Source: Trichomonas vaginalis G3 (lineage: Eukaryota; Parabasalia; Trichomonadida; Trichomonadidae). From it: a stretch of 64,000 nucleotides of DNA. Below the pieces are notes generated by a model. The model saw only the letters and a program-made list of their open reading frames with translations. It made no database searches and was not told the DNA's origin. Below are positions 10,155-19,149 of the stretch, in pieces. The stretch is taken from positions 11,231,962-11,295,961 of the forward strand of contig NC_067208.1 in assembly GCF_026262505.1 (NCBI RefSeq), in the 5' to 3' direction. Numbering within the stretch: position 1 is the stretch's first letter; every line of letters begins with the position of its first letter. Both the position numbers and the translations under genes were made by a program.

Positions 10155-10405
10155 TAATCCTGCTGTGTTGTCAAAATGTCATGTTGTCTCATTTTTTCAG
10201 AGAAGTTAATTAACCGAGTGACACATGGTGACGTAGTGACACCTTCAGTTATTCAAAAATAATTCATAAATGCCTTCCTCATTAATCCTGCTGTGTTGTC
10301 AAAATGTCATGTTGTCTCATTTTTTCAGAGAAGTTAATTAACCGAGTGACACATGGTGACGTAGTGACACCTTCAGTTATTCAAAAATAATTAATTATTG
10401 AATAA
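10155..10405 (-). repeat. Iteron-like ~119-bp repeats, right array of helicase cassette
   Basis: Two nearly identical units in reverse orientation to the 7415-7745 array, each with CTCATTTTTTCAGAGAAGTT, a GTGACACATGGTGACGTAG segment and TTCAGTTATTCAAAAATAAT. Together with the left array they bracket the primase-helicase genes as inverted repeats. From 10420 to 10510 follows ATTATTTTTGGGTCATTTAC and CATTACGATGAAGTCATGAC, the module used throughout the palindromic element. Confidence 0.75.
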
Positions 10406-10553
10406 CCTGAAACCATTAATGAAAACATTATTTTTGGGTCATTTACACTCATTACGATGAAGTCATGACAAATCATTTCCGGGACTGTTGTCAAAATGTC
10501 ATGTTGTAACAAACTTTAGAACGGCATAATTTAAATTTTTATTTTTATCATAA

Positions 10554-10718
10554 ATGGATACCCCACAAGCTCAAAATTTACCACGAATCATAACAAGGGA
10601 AGAAACGATAAAAATGATGCGAGAACTTGCTAAAAATAACAAACCACTAAAACTGAGAAAATGTGGTTATGCAGTAATGATGGAAAGAGAGATGTTGTCA
10701 AAGAAAAATAAAAATTAA
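10554..10718 (+). CDS. Maverick A small basic protein (54 aa)
   Basis: A short frame (MDTPQAQNLPRIITREET ... ending KKNKN) with a strong T-rich leader ending ATCATAAATG, like its Maverick neighbours. It is basic in its second half and has no recognised domain. It overlaps the converging coiled-coil gene by four bases at the 3' end. The canonical leader is the main reason to call it. Confidence 0.4.
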   Translation: MDTPQAQNLPRIITREETIKMMRELAKNNKPLKLRKCGYAVMMEREMLSKKNKN

Positions 10719-10987
10719 ATTTGGATAGAGTTTAAAAATTCATCTTTATTAAATTCATCTCTTCCAATCAATTTATTTATTCTATTAAATTCTTTTATTT
10801 TTGCTTCACTCAGTTTAAGGATTGAACGGTAAGTTTCTAATTTTTCGATTATTTCTTTCCTCTCTTTATCGTTTTCAACCCCACCGCATTGCGGCTTCTT
10901 TTTGTAATAGCATATTTTTGATTTAATTCTGTTTAGTTTCTTTTTATATTCATCGTCTGGACTCTTGACTGCTTTGTTGTCACTCAT
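10715..10987 (-). CDS. Maverick A small coiled-coil protein (90 aa)
   Basis: A highly charged, Lys/Glu-rich protein with heptad-like leucines and isoleucines from about residue 40 onward (EIIEKLETYRSILKL), predicted alpha-helical. A KICYYKKKPQCGG stretch carries two cysteines. It is read leftward, in the same direction as the integrase, from which it is separated by the mariner. The leader (TTTTTTTATTTCGTAAGAAATG) is of the Maverick type. No function assigned. Confidence 0.45.
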   Translation of the reverse strand: MSDNKAVKSPDDEYKKKLNRIKSKICYYKKKPQCGGVENDKERKEIIEKLETYRSILKLSEAKIKEFNRINKLIGRDEFNKDEFLNSIQI

Positions 10988-11025
10988 TTCTTACGAAATA
11001 AAAAAAATTAAATATTATTTAAATA

Positions 11026-12329
11026 TAGGGTGTCCAAAGGTGCGTTTAGCACAGCGCTCTATATGAGACTATTAAAGGAGATATATGCTGATTATAAATA
11101 TATAATAAAAAATATGAATATATGTATATGATGAGTAAGTTGTATTTTGGCGCCATGCCGGGATATAAAATGAATTTTGAGACAAGAGGCGGTTTCGCGG
11201 GAAATTTTGGCGGGATTTTTTTCATTTTTTTAATGAATCATAAAGAAAACATCCTCGCTCTTGCAAAAAAATGCAAAGACTGTAAAAAAATCTACGAGAC
11301 ATTGGTAAAATGCTTCGGTATGGATGCTCCTAGCTATTCCACTGTAACGTATCATGTTAGGATGTATCACTTCATGAACAAAAAGGCGCCCATCATAAAA
11401 ATTGACAAAAAATCGCCGGATCAAAGAAAAATCAAAGCAATTCTTCAAGCGCTAGATGAAGACCCAAGAGCATCACTCAGAAGGATAGAGGAGATGACAA
11501 AGATACCACGTACAACAGTCAGTTATTATCTGCACAATTATTTGAACTACAAACTAGCGTATACACGTTGGGTTCCGCACAACCTTAATTCAGTTCAAAA
11601 AAAATCTAGAGTCCAATCTTCGAAAGAGCTCCTCTCTATATTGGGTGCGTATCAATCCAAGAAGTTTCGCTTTTTAGTAACAGGGGACGAGTCTTGGTTT
11701 CAATATGCAACAGAAGCCAAAATCATGTGGATCCCGAAGGATGAAAATCCGCAAACATTCCCGAAGAAAAAAATTGACACACCAATGATGATGTTGTCGG
11801 TTTTTTGGGGCGTGAATGGCATCATCGCAATTGATATTCTTCAAAAACCTAATACGATGAATGCTCAGTATCTAATTGACAATGTTCTTATTCAAATTAT
11901 CAATTCTGATGAGTTTGAGAAATCCAAACAACAAAAACAAAAGTTTGCAATTCATTTTGATAATTCAAGAGTTCACAAAAGTCATAAGGTAATGAATTAC
12001 TTGGTGGAAAACAATGTCAAAGTTGTTCCAAACCCAATTTATTCACCTGATATTGCACCCTCTGACTTTTATTTATTCGGCACGCTAAAAAAGAGAGCTG
12101 AAGGACGCGAATTCTCGAGTCCAGATGATCTTGAAAATTTTGTAAGAGAGCAATTTGAGCAATTTTCTCATGATGATTTAAAGCGTGTCTTTCAAGCCTG
12201 GATCGATCGCTGCGAACGCGTGATTGAATCCAATGGTGATTATATTTAAATAAACTTTATATATATGTAACTTGTTTATTTCTATTCGCAGTATTCAGGT
12301 TTGTGCTAAACACACCTTTGGACACCCTA
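11026..12329 (+). mobile_element. Mariner DNA transposon (Tvmar type), complete
   Basis: A 1304-bp element bounded by ~28-bp terminal inverted repeats (11026-11053 and 12302-12329) that begin TAGGGTGTCCAAAGG and differ at one position. TA dinucleotides flank both ends, the standard Tc1/mariner target duplication. It encodes one transposase and looks potentially complete. It lies in Maverick A between the 90-aa gene and the 3' end of the integrase gene, so it inserted after Maverick A did. Confidence 0.92.
11233..12249 (+). CDS. Mariner transposase
   Basis: A cut-and-paste transposase of about 338 aa counted from MNHKENILAL. This start is chosen because an initiator-like TCATT lies about ten bases upstream and the length matches mariner transposases; an in-frame ATG at 11122 would add 37 residues. 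N-terminal helix-turn-helix parts are visible (RASLRRIEEMTKIPRTTV). The catalytic DD34D triad is complete: D in LVTGDESWF, D in AIHFDNSRVHK, and D in YSPDIAPSDFYLF with 34 residues between the last two. The frame is uninterrupted, so the element may be recently active. The linker matches the WVPHNL form of mariners. Confidence 0.9.
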   Translation: MNHKENILALAKKCKDCKKIYETLVKCFGMDAPSYSTVTYHVRMYHFMNKKAPIIKIDKKSPDQRKIKAILQALDEDPRASLRRIEEMTKIPRTTVSYYLHNYLNYKLAYTRWVPHNLNSVQKKSRVQSSKELLSILGAYQSKKFRFLVTGDESWFQYATEAKIMWIPKDENPQTFPKKKIDTPMMMLSVFWGVNGIIAIDILQKPNTMNAQYLIDNVLIQIINSDEFEKSKQQKQKFAIHFDNSRVHKSHKVMNYLVENNVKVVPNPIYSPDIAPSDFYLFGTLKKRAEGREFSSPDDLENFVREQFEQFSHDDLKRVFQAWIDRCERVIESNGDYI

Positions 12330-13855
12330 TATAATGGAGTAATAAAATAAATCGGAATTTCTATTAATTTATTGTCAACTTCAACTAATGCATTGCCGTT
12401 AATATATCTAACAAATTCAGCTATTGTGTCAAATCTTCGTCTTCTTTTTGTCATTGATTTATCAGTTTTTCCATAATCGAGATGAATTAAAACTTTATTT
12501 CCTTGTTTAAAATTCATGAGCCCCGAATTAATTTGTTCACGTTTAACATCATTTAACTTTTCCATTTGCTTTCTAATATATTCCCATTCTTTTGAAATAT
12601 CATTTTTCATTTCCACCGGTTTCATGTTTATAGTTCTATGCCATGTATTATTGTAATAATATACTAACTGCTGTATGGTGGAGTCATGATTTCCATCCCA
12701 GTATATCTGACCGTTAACCCCTAACGCATCTCTAAGAGTTCTCATTACCGCATCAACTATTTTATTATGAAACGTATATGGAGAGGATGAGAAGAAAAAA
12801 TTAATTTGTGGGAAATAATGAGTCATAGCTGCCTGAAATCCTTTATCACCATCACCCCTGATATTATCTACTCTTTCATGATCTAGTAAGTATTGAATAG
12901 CTCTTCTTGTTTCCTGTTCTGTTTTCCCTTTCACCGGAATGCAATATAAATATCTAGTGTTAATGTTAATGGCAAATAAATAAGTAACGTTTCCTTTTGA
13001 ATATTCCAGAAGATCGATTTCGTATGAATATGGATATGGTGCAAATGAAGGGCGACTAAATTTTTCCTTTAACGGTTGAATTTTCGGGTCAATTGGTTTA
13101 TTTAATATCTTAAAATCCTTTTTAAAATCTTTTTGCTTCTTTAATGTTTGAAATGGATATAATAAAGTGAATGATGAAGGATTAACTGAAGGAGGAGGAG
13201 GTACTGTCGTTGGAGGTTTTGGTGTTGCAAGTGGTTTAATTTTATCTGCTTTGATTTTGGATTTCATTCCTTCCTTCATTAATTCTGGATGTATTCTATT
13301 CATTTGTTTTAAATATGCTGTATATAAAGGTTTGATATACTTTCCCGCTTCGAGTTTATGTTGAAGGATGAATTCCAAAAGTTGATCTTCATTTAAAAGT
13401 CGGGCTGAATATGGTTTAACTAATGAATCATAAATTAAAGCTTGTGCATCATTTATGGTCTGAAGGACCTGGGCGTTTTGTTCCTTTAGCTGTTGAACAT
13501 TTGCTACTTTAGACCTCGGCTTTGGTTTTTGTGGCTCAGGATTATATAATTTATATAATTCATCAATATCTTCTTCTGTTAATACTTTATTTTTGAAATC
13601 TTTCAACTGTTTAAGCTGTGATTTAGTTTTTCCCTTTGAATATTCATTATTTTTAATTTTGTCTTTAATTTCAGAAATTATTTTATTATGATATATCAAA
13701 ATTTCATTTTTATAATATGGATAATAATAATCCATATCATCACCCGTTATATTATTATTATATTTTTGGAGATATGATTTTAATTCATAATAACTAAGAA
13801 ATTTTTGATTAAGTACTAAATCAGCAATTAAATTTTTTAAATCTGTGTTATCCAT
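12257..13855 (-). CDS. Maverick A retroviral-type integrase (rve)
   Basis: A protein of about 530 aa that would join Maverick ends to chromosomal DNA. Parts in order: a charged, partly coiled N-terminal region (1-215), a Pro-rich linker (about 216-235), an rve/RNase H-like core (about 285-420) with YSYEIDLLEYSKGN, DNIRGDGDKGFQAAM and TFHNKIVDAVMRTLRD, the NTWHRTINMKPVEM helix typical of Polinton integrases, and a basic C-terminal DNA-binding part. A mariner lies at its 3' end, so the last ~24 codons of the frame are inside mariner sequence. It is divergent from and adjacent to PolB. The window-end remnant at 63087-64000 is its Maverick B counterpart. Confidence 0.82.
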   Translation of the reverse strand: MDNTDLKNLIADLVLNQKFLSYYELKSYLQKYNNNITGDDMDYYYPYYKNEILIYHNKIISEIKDKIKNNEYSKGKTKSQLKQLKDFKNKVLTEEDIDELYKLYNPEPQKPKPRSKVANVQQLKEQNAQVLQTINDAQALIYDSLVKPYSARLLNEDQLLEFILQHKLEAGKYIKPLYTAYLKQMNRIHPELMKEGMKSKIKADKIKPLATPKPPTTVPPPPSVNPSSFTLLYPFQTLKKQKDFKKDFKILNKPIDPKIQPLKEKFSRPSFAPYPYSYEIDLLEYSKGNVTYLFAININTRYLYCIPVKGKTEQETRRAIQYLLDHERVDNIRGDGDKGFQAAMTHYFPQINFFFSSSPYTFHNKIVDAVMRTLRDALGVNGQIYWDGNHDSTIQQLVYYYNNTWHRTINMKPVEMKNDISKEWEYIRKQMEKLNDVKREQINSGLMNFKQGNKVLIHLDYGKTDKSMTKRRRRFDTIAEFVRYINGNALVEVDNKLIEIPIYFITPLYRVSKGVFSTNLNTANRNKQVTYI

Positions 13856-13957
13856 TTATATAAAAATAAAATCAATGTTTTAAGGGTGCCCACCTCTTTG
13901 AATCATAGTATCAAAACCATCATTAACGGTTCCTTTTGTCTCTTCTGTGGTATTTTA

Positions 13958-16900
13958 TTAAATAAATGGCATACAACATCCATTTTCACAACATACAGCC
14001 TTAGTGTGTGCTCCTGTTAATGCAGTCTTACCAATTGTTAAGCGAGTCATTGACCCATTTTTAAGTTGTAAATTAATATTCTGACCATCAAATATCAATT
14101 TATCATTTATTATATCCAAATAATTTTTAGGTGTTAATTGTTTATTTTGTCGTAAACTAACACCTTTCATTTTTTGTGCAATCTTTTTAAAATCACTTCC
14201 ATCAATTGAACCGTTGAATGATGTATAACACTTAGGACATAAAGCAACCATGTTATCACCTTGTTTCTCAATTGCTAAACCCAATAACTTCTTCTCATGT
14301 GCTTTTTCTTCAGCTTTATTCTTTAATTTAGGTTTAAATTTCTCATCAAAACAGAAGAAATCAAATGGTGCGAATTTGAAAATGTTTTTATCATAAAATT
14401 GTTTATCAGTAACAATTGCTTGAAATGCTTGAGTGTTAGGAAGATTTGGGTCGCCAGCGATTGCCCAATAAGATGAATCAGTATCACCTTCAATGAAATG
14501 AAAACGATTAACATTCATGCATTTATACATAAAATCATAAATGAAAACCAAATACCAGTATTTAGCATTATCTAAAGTGAAGAATGCCTCTTGTAAACAT
14601 GTATCACATCTATAAAATCTATCTTTAAGCATCACTTGATACGTATCCTCTCCTATTTCTCTTATGTTTTTAAACTTATTTGACATACATGCAACGCGTG
14701 CCTTCTGTGCATTCATTATTTTAGTCTTTGTGTAATTTTGTGTATTCATTGCATCGTAACCATATGATCCATTAAGTGAAATCTTGCAAAATAAACTTTT
14801 TCCTTTATTTCCTTCTAATTCAGCCTTTTGTCTTTCGTTCATAAATTCTTTCGCAAATTCATTAAAACAAGTGTTTTTCGTAAATGTTAAAATTGATTGA
14901 ATGTCATCAATGATAAAATGAAATCTGTCTATTAGATACCATAGATAATAAGAAGAAAATGGTTGATATTGGTTGTGTGTTGATGCTAACTGAGTTAATT
15001 TTCTCTGTTTCTGGTCAACTGGTAGATTGTTTGATTTCATGTAATTATACATAAAACTGCCAATTGTTTTTTCATCTGTGATAATATCTAAGTTTCTTAT
15101 TATCGGTAAAAAGTTTATGTAATCATTAATGTATTTTTCATCAATGTGACCCTTTACTTCAGCCACGAATAAAGTATTTTTCTTTCTAATAATTCCCAGT
15201 GCTTTTGCTTTCTTTGTTGCTGTATCACAAATGATAACACCATTCAATCTTCCCGGCATATACATTTTATGGTCAGTATATTGAATGAAATCATGAGGAT
15301 TAGATGAAAATGATGAAGGATATAATGAATTAAAGTCAACTCCAACGAAATGAGTCATAATGTTGGTGGTGTCCTCATTTAATACAGTTTTAGTTTCTGG
15401 ATTATATGAAAGTTTATTAATGTGCGTGATTCCTTTAAGATTAACACGATGTTGAACATTTGATAGACCACCAGTAATTCCATTACGGAGAATGTGATAA
15501 GCTTCAACTGAATCTAAAGTCATTGGTAAATTATTTTTTAATGCATAATTTCTTAAATTGATTCTTAAACGTTGAACATCTTCATCTTTATTTGATTTTA
15601 CGACATTGCAATAACAACACATTAACTGACAATTTTCTTTGGTATGTGGTTTTTCATTATCTATTCTATCCAATGTTGGTTTATTTGCATATGTAAACGC
15701 TTTACCACACATTTTGCATTTAGATGAAAGGATTAAATCGTGATAGTATTGAAAATCATCCATTGAAACATTATTTTTAGTATCCCTTTCTGCTTTTTCA
15801 TCTTGTTTCTTATATGATTCAATTTTATATTTCCAATACTTTTTTGTTAATTCAAAACTTGATTCCACATTTTCTTCTTCTGGATATGTTTCGTTAGGAT
15901 TGAAGTTCTTATATGCTAACGCGTAACGAATCATTGATGCATTCGATGATAAAGAAAGATTATGAAGCATGTCAATTTTATAAACAAATGTTTCTTCGAT
16001 AATTTTATCAATTGGGTCAATCATAATTTCAACGTCTTTATTGCAATAATGAATAAAATATTCTAATCTATTCTCAAAATTTTTAGCATCATTGAGATAT
16101 ATTTGATAATCTGAATCGGATATTGTTTCTTGTGTTAATGCTGAATAAAATGAATCTTGAGTGAATGGTTCCTTTTTATATAATTCATCTTCGTAATTCT
16201 CCCATGTGATGAATTGATAAGGGAAAAAGGATTTAACACGTGATTTATTGTTTCCGAAATCTTGAGTGAATTGGTCTAATGTTCCACCCGCTATATAATT
16301 TCTGATGTCAATAAATCTTAATTCATATGGAACATTTGTTTTCTTTACAATGATTTGCTTAAATTGTGAAGATGAACCCAGCATTGATTTTATTTTCCAT
16401 TTTGCAGTGTTTAAATCACGAAGAATTAAATTTAAATCAAACTTTCCCGAATTAAAACCTATGATATTCACTTTATTAAATTCTTCATCTAAAAGCTCTT
16501 TCATTGCTTCCTTTTGTTTCTCATTTAATGTATTCATTAATTCTTCATATTGTTCAATATTTGATTTAGCAACTAATGAACAGGTTGAAAATAAAAATTC
16601 AATCCAATCAGAGATGAACGAATCACTTGATGTTAAGCAAAAATTCCTCGTAAATGTTTTATCACGGTCTACGACCTCGCCGCTTTGCGGCTTTATTTTG
16701 ACAGTTGATGATACCATAAATGGTTTTAAGTAAGCGTTCAAAGTTGCACATTCAGAAAGTTGAAGTTCTTCTTTAGTCTCTAATGTTTCGAAGTCAAAAG
16801 TAATATAATATCTTGTTGGTTTATAATATTCCTGCAAATTATGTGCTAATAGCCATTGATATATCTTCTGTTTCGTGATATGTGGTGCATATGGTTGTTG

Positions 16901-17428
16901 TGTGTTTTGCAATTGAACGTCTTGAATTAATCTTCCATTATTTTCTTTACATTTCTCACAATGTTTTAAAAATCTTCTTTGGTTTTTCCTTTCTGGATCA
17001 TCACGGATAGAATATACTTCTTCTTTGCAAAAGGGGCAAACTTTATATCCTGTGAGTGCTTCAACGTCTGTAATTCTGTCAGCGTGAAGTTTTCCACATG
17101 GACTCTGTGTTAATAAAATATTTACTGTTTCAAATTCTGGATCTATCATTATTGATTCCACTAATGGAAAGTCTACCTTGTTAATGTCTACGTCTTCTGG
17201 TTGAGGGTCACAATAATAAAAATCAATATTAACGTTTAACATTCTTGCTAACCTCTCACTTTCTGATGAAATGTCAAATCCTTCATATGCATCTATGGCT
17301 TCATTTAAATAACTTCTACGAGTTTTAGGATTAACACCATCAGGAATGTTATAGAAGCGTTTAAATAACCTTCTACCTTCGGCTCTTATTTGATTATCAT
17401 TCATTTTAGCTGTTCCATTTTTATTCAT
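13958..17428 (-). CDS. Maverick A protein-primed-type family B DNA polymerase with inserted HNH-like module
   Basis: An 1156-aa polymerase that looks whole. Zinc-finger-like CPFC and CEKC pairs lie at about 131-160. Exonuclease motifs are Exo I YITFDFETLE (about 208-217), Exo II IIGFNSGKFDL (about 322-332) and Exo III YCNKDVEIM (about 461-469). Polymerase motif A is VGVDFNSLYPSSF (about 694-707), motif B KISLNGSYGYDAMN (about 882-895) and motif C FIEGDTDSSYWAI (about 978-990). Between Exo III and motif A, residues about 570-615 carry CKMCGKAF, TLDRIDNEKPHT and CCYCNVVKSNKD, an HNH/endonuclease VII-like zinc module. A CPKC pair lies near the C-terminus. Polinton polymerases replicate the element from terminal-protein primers. 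Confidence 0.9.
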   Translation of the reverse strand: MNKNGTAKMNDNQIRAEGRRLFKRFYNIPDGVNPKTRRSYLNEAIDAYEGFDISSESERLARMLNVNIDFYYCDPQPEDVDINKVDFPLVESIMIDPEFETVNILLTQSPCGKLHADRITDVEALTGYKVCPFCKEEVYSIRDDPERKNQRRFLKHCEKCKENNGRLIQDVQLQNTQQPYAPHITKQKIYQWLLAHNLQEYYKPTRYYITFDFETLETKEELQLSECATLNAYLKPFMVSSTVKIKPQSGEVVDRDKTFTRNFCLTSSDSFISDWIEFLFSTCSLVAKSNIEQYEELMNTLNEKQKEAMKELLDEEFNKVNIIGFNSGKFDLNLILRDLNTAKWKIKSMLGSSSQFKQIIVKKTNVPYELRFIDIRNYIAGGTLDQFTQDFGNNKSRVKSFFPYQFITWENYEDELYKKEPFTQDSFYSALTQETISDSDYQIYLNDAKNFENRLEYFIHYCNKDVEIMIDPIDKIIEETFVYKIDMLHNLSLSSNASMIRYALAYKNFNPNETYPEEENVESSFELTKKYWKYKIESYKKQDEKAERDTKNNVSMDDFQYYHDLILSSKCKMCGKAFTYANKPTLDRIDNEKPHTKENCQLMCCYCNVVKSNKDEDVQRLRINLRNYALKNNLPMTLDSVEAYHILRNGITGGLSNVQHRVNLKGITHINKLSYNPETKTVLNEDTTNIMTHFVGVDFNSLYPSSFSSNPHDFIQYTDHKMYMPGRLNGVIICDTATKKAKALGIIRKKNTLFVAEVKGHIDEKYINDYINFLPIIRNLDIITDEKTIGSFMYNYMKSNNLPVDQKQRKLTQLASTHNQYQPFSSYYLWYLIDRFHFIIDDIQSILTFTKNTCFNEFAKEFMNERQKAELEGNKGKSLFCKISLNGSYGYDAMNTQNYTKTKIMNAQKARVACMSNKFKNIREIGEDTYQVMLKDRFYRCDTCLQEAFFTLDNAKYWYLVFIYDFMYKCMNVNRFHFIEGDTDSSYWAIAGDPNLPNTQAFQAIVTDKQFYDKNIFKFAPFDFFCFDEKFKPKLKNKAEEKAHEKKLLGLAIEKQGDNMVALCPKCYTSFNGSIDGSDFKKIAQKMKGVSLRQNKQLTPKNYLDIINDKLIFDGQNINLQLKNGSMTRLTIGKTALTGAHTKAVCCENGCCMPFI

Positions 17429-17507
17429 TTATGTAAGAATAAAAATTAAAAAATAAATAAAAATAAAGTTTATTTTTTTTAAAGTCCGAGACTCAGAGAG
17501 TCCAGGG

Positions 17508-18644
17508 CTAAAGTCCATAAAATGAATTAAGAACACATAAATTTTTATCATCTGCGACGTGACGAATACATTTTAATTTACTCAAGAATGCGTACCCTGA
17601 TACATTAAATCTAATTCCTGTCTTATTTAATTTCACAACTTTGAAAAGGAATGTATGAATAGCTATAAAATGATGAGATGATGTTTTATGGGTTGCTTCC
17701 ATTTTTTCTGAAATAAATGAATAAATATAATGTTTATAAGTTTTCATATCTTTTATGTTCTTAATAACGAATGGTATAGACCTTTCCACTTCATCTTCCT
17801 TCGGTGCTGTTCTTTCATATGAAACATTATTGGTATCTTCAATAATGAAACCACAATCGCATAAAATTTTATATGTACCAATTGTTTCTTTTGATATTTT
17901 ATCTAACAAATCAAAAACTTTATCAACACCTGTACATTTATTTAAATAATAATTTGTGTAAATATCATGGTCTTCTTTCTTAATCGTATTTGTTGCATAT
18001 GTTACATTTTTCAGTGCTTTTTTGAATTTTTCAGAATCAAGAGGAGGTGAAAGTAATATACATGGATAATCTCCATCGTCAATAAACTGAAGCTTATGTT
18101 TATGAATAAATTTTGTGCCTTCTTCTGAAAGTGTTTCGTCAATATCACCATCTAATAAATTTTTAGTAGATTCCAAAAAGTAATTTTTATATCTTTCCTC
18201 ATGTGATTTTTGAACTTCTGATTCTGAAGCTGGGATATTCATTAAACCCTCTACTTCATTCTCAGCATTTCTCAATTCACTAATTCTTTCATCTATTTCA
18301 TTTCTTAATTGTTCCAATTTCTCAATCTCATCGTTATAATATTCATCTTGTTTAATTTTTTCTTCAAAATATTCAGGAGGTGTTTCAAGGCTCGCTGAGC
18401 CCAGGTCCTCTGGACCATAAAGAGGAATATTCTCCTGTTTTTCAACTTTTTTGGGATATAAATATCTCATTATAGCCTTTTTAGTAATTGGTCCGTTATA
18501 TTTAAATTCATTCAACAATCTGGAAAACTCTTTCACATTCTGCATATATGTTGGATAAGAACCGTCTCCAAAATTTTCTAAAATATTTTCTAATTCTGAA
18601 TTAGTGAACTTTAAAGATTTCAATGAATTAGTTGTTATACTCAT
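17508..18644 (-). CDS. Maverick A protein upstream of PolB (378 aa, coiled coil)
   Basis: A charged protein with a predicted coiled coil at about residues 95-145 (EKLEQLRNEIDERISELRN) and a conserved-looking C-terminal part (TGIRFNVSGYAFLSKLKCI, then DDKNLCVLNSFY). It is read in the same direction as PolB, 79 bp upstream of it. In other Polintons the region ahead of the polymerase domain carries extra N-terminal modules, including a possible terminal protein, so this gene may serve replication. A cysteine-protease-like reading of the final NLC motif is speculative. The start follows a T-rich leader. Confidence 0.5.
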   Translation of the reverse strand: MSITTNSLKSLKFTNSELENILENFGDGSYPTYMQNVKEFSRLLNEFKYNGPITKKAIMRYLYPKKVEKQENIPLYGPEDLGSASLETPPEYFEEKIKQDEYYNDEIEKLEQLRNEIDERISELRNAENEVEGLMNIPASESEVQKSHEERYKNYFLESTKNLLDGDIDETLSEEGTKFIHKHKLQFIDDGDYPCILLSPPLDSEKFKKALKNVTYATNTIKKEDHDIYTNYYLNKCTGVDKVFDLLDKISKETIGTYKILCDCGFIIEDTNNVSYERTAPKEDEVERSIPFVIKNIKDMKTYKHYIYSFISEKMEATHKTSSHHFIAIHTFLFKVVKLNKTGIRFNVSGYAFLSKLKCIRHVADDKNLCVLNSFYGL

Positions 18645-18803
18645 TTATTATAAAATAAAAAATAAAAAAAATAAATTTAACTTAGTTTTAATTTTACGTA
18701 AGAAGTCAATTTTTTATATACCGTCATTTGTAGGTATTATTTCTATCAGATAAAAATTATTTTTTTTATTTAAAAAATATAATTTATTTTATTTTTTAAA
18801 ATA

Positions 18804-19103
18804 TCATCGGTGATATTTTGGAATCACATGTTCAGGCTTCAAATAATTTTCAATAAGAAATTTAACAAAATCTTTATATAAAGTCTTTTTTTCATTTAGT
18901 CTGTGAAATTCGTCACATACATCATCTAAGTATATTTCTACTATGCACGGAAATTTAATCTTTCCGACCTTTATAATAGGTTTTATATTTTGCAAGAATA
19001 TATTCTTTGACTCCGGTATATAATCGTTTTTTCTACAAAATTTTATATATTCTTCATATGTATCCCTTTCCTTTATTTTAAGTTCTACATGTAGTCCATA
19101 CAC
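18804..19103 (-). CDS. Maverick A small hypothetical protein (~99 aa)
   Basis: A leftward frame with the composition of a small globular protein (KFCRKNDYIPESKNIFLQN, then KFPCIVEIYLDDVCDEFH). The start is uncertain because no ATG opens this frame cleanly. It forms a leftward run with the polymerase-side genes and the 113-aa gene beyond it. No domain recognised. Confidence 0.35.
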   Translation of the reverse strand: MYGLHVELKIKERDTYEEYIKFCRKNDYIPESKNIFLQNIKPIIKVGKIKFPCIVEIYLDDVCDEFHRLNEKKTLYKDFVKFLIENYLKPEHVIPKYHR

Positions 19104-19149
19104 GTTTGGGCAATAATATCAAAAATGAAAAATTTTCTATTTGTCATCT

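Larger units (their letters stand above)
7365..10510. mobile_element. D5-helicase cassette nested in Maverick A
   Basis: A ~3.1-kb block holding a primase-like ORF and a D5 helicase gene between inverted arrays of a ~119-bp repeat. The left array (7415-7745) reads forward and the right array (10155-10405) reads in reverse. Outside the arrays, the left flank (AAATAAATGTTTACG near 7385) and the right flank (ATTATTTTTGGGTCATTTAC near 10430) match modules of the 24.5-40.7 kb palindrome. Either this cassette moved into Maverick A as a unit, or the palindromic element derives from such a cassette. Exact ends and target duplication are not resolved. Confidence 0.6.
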
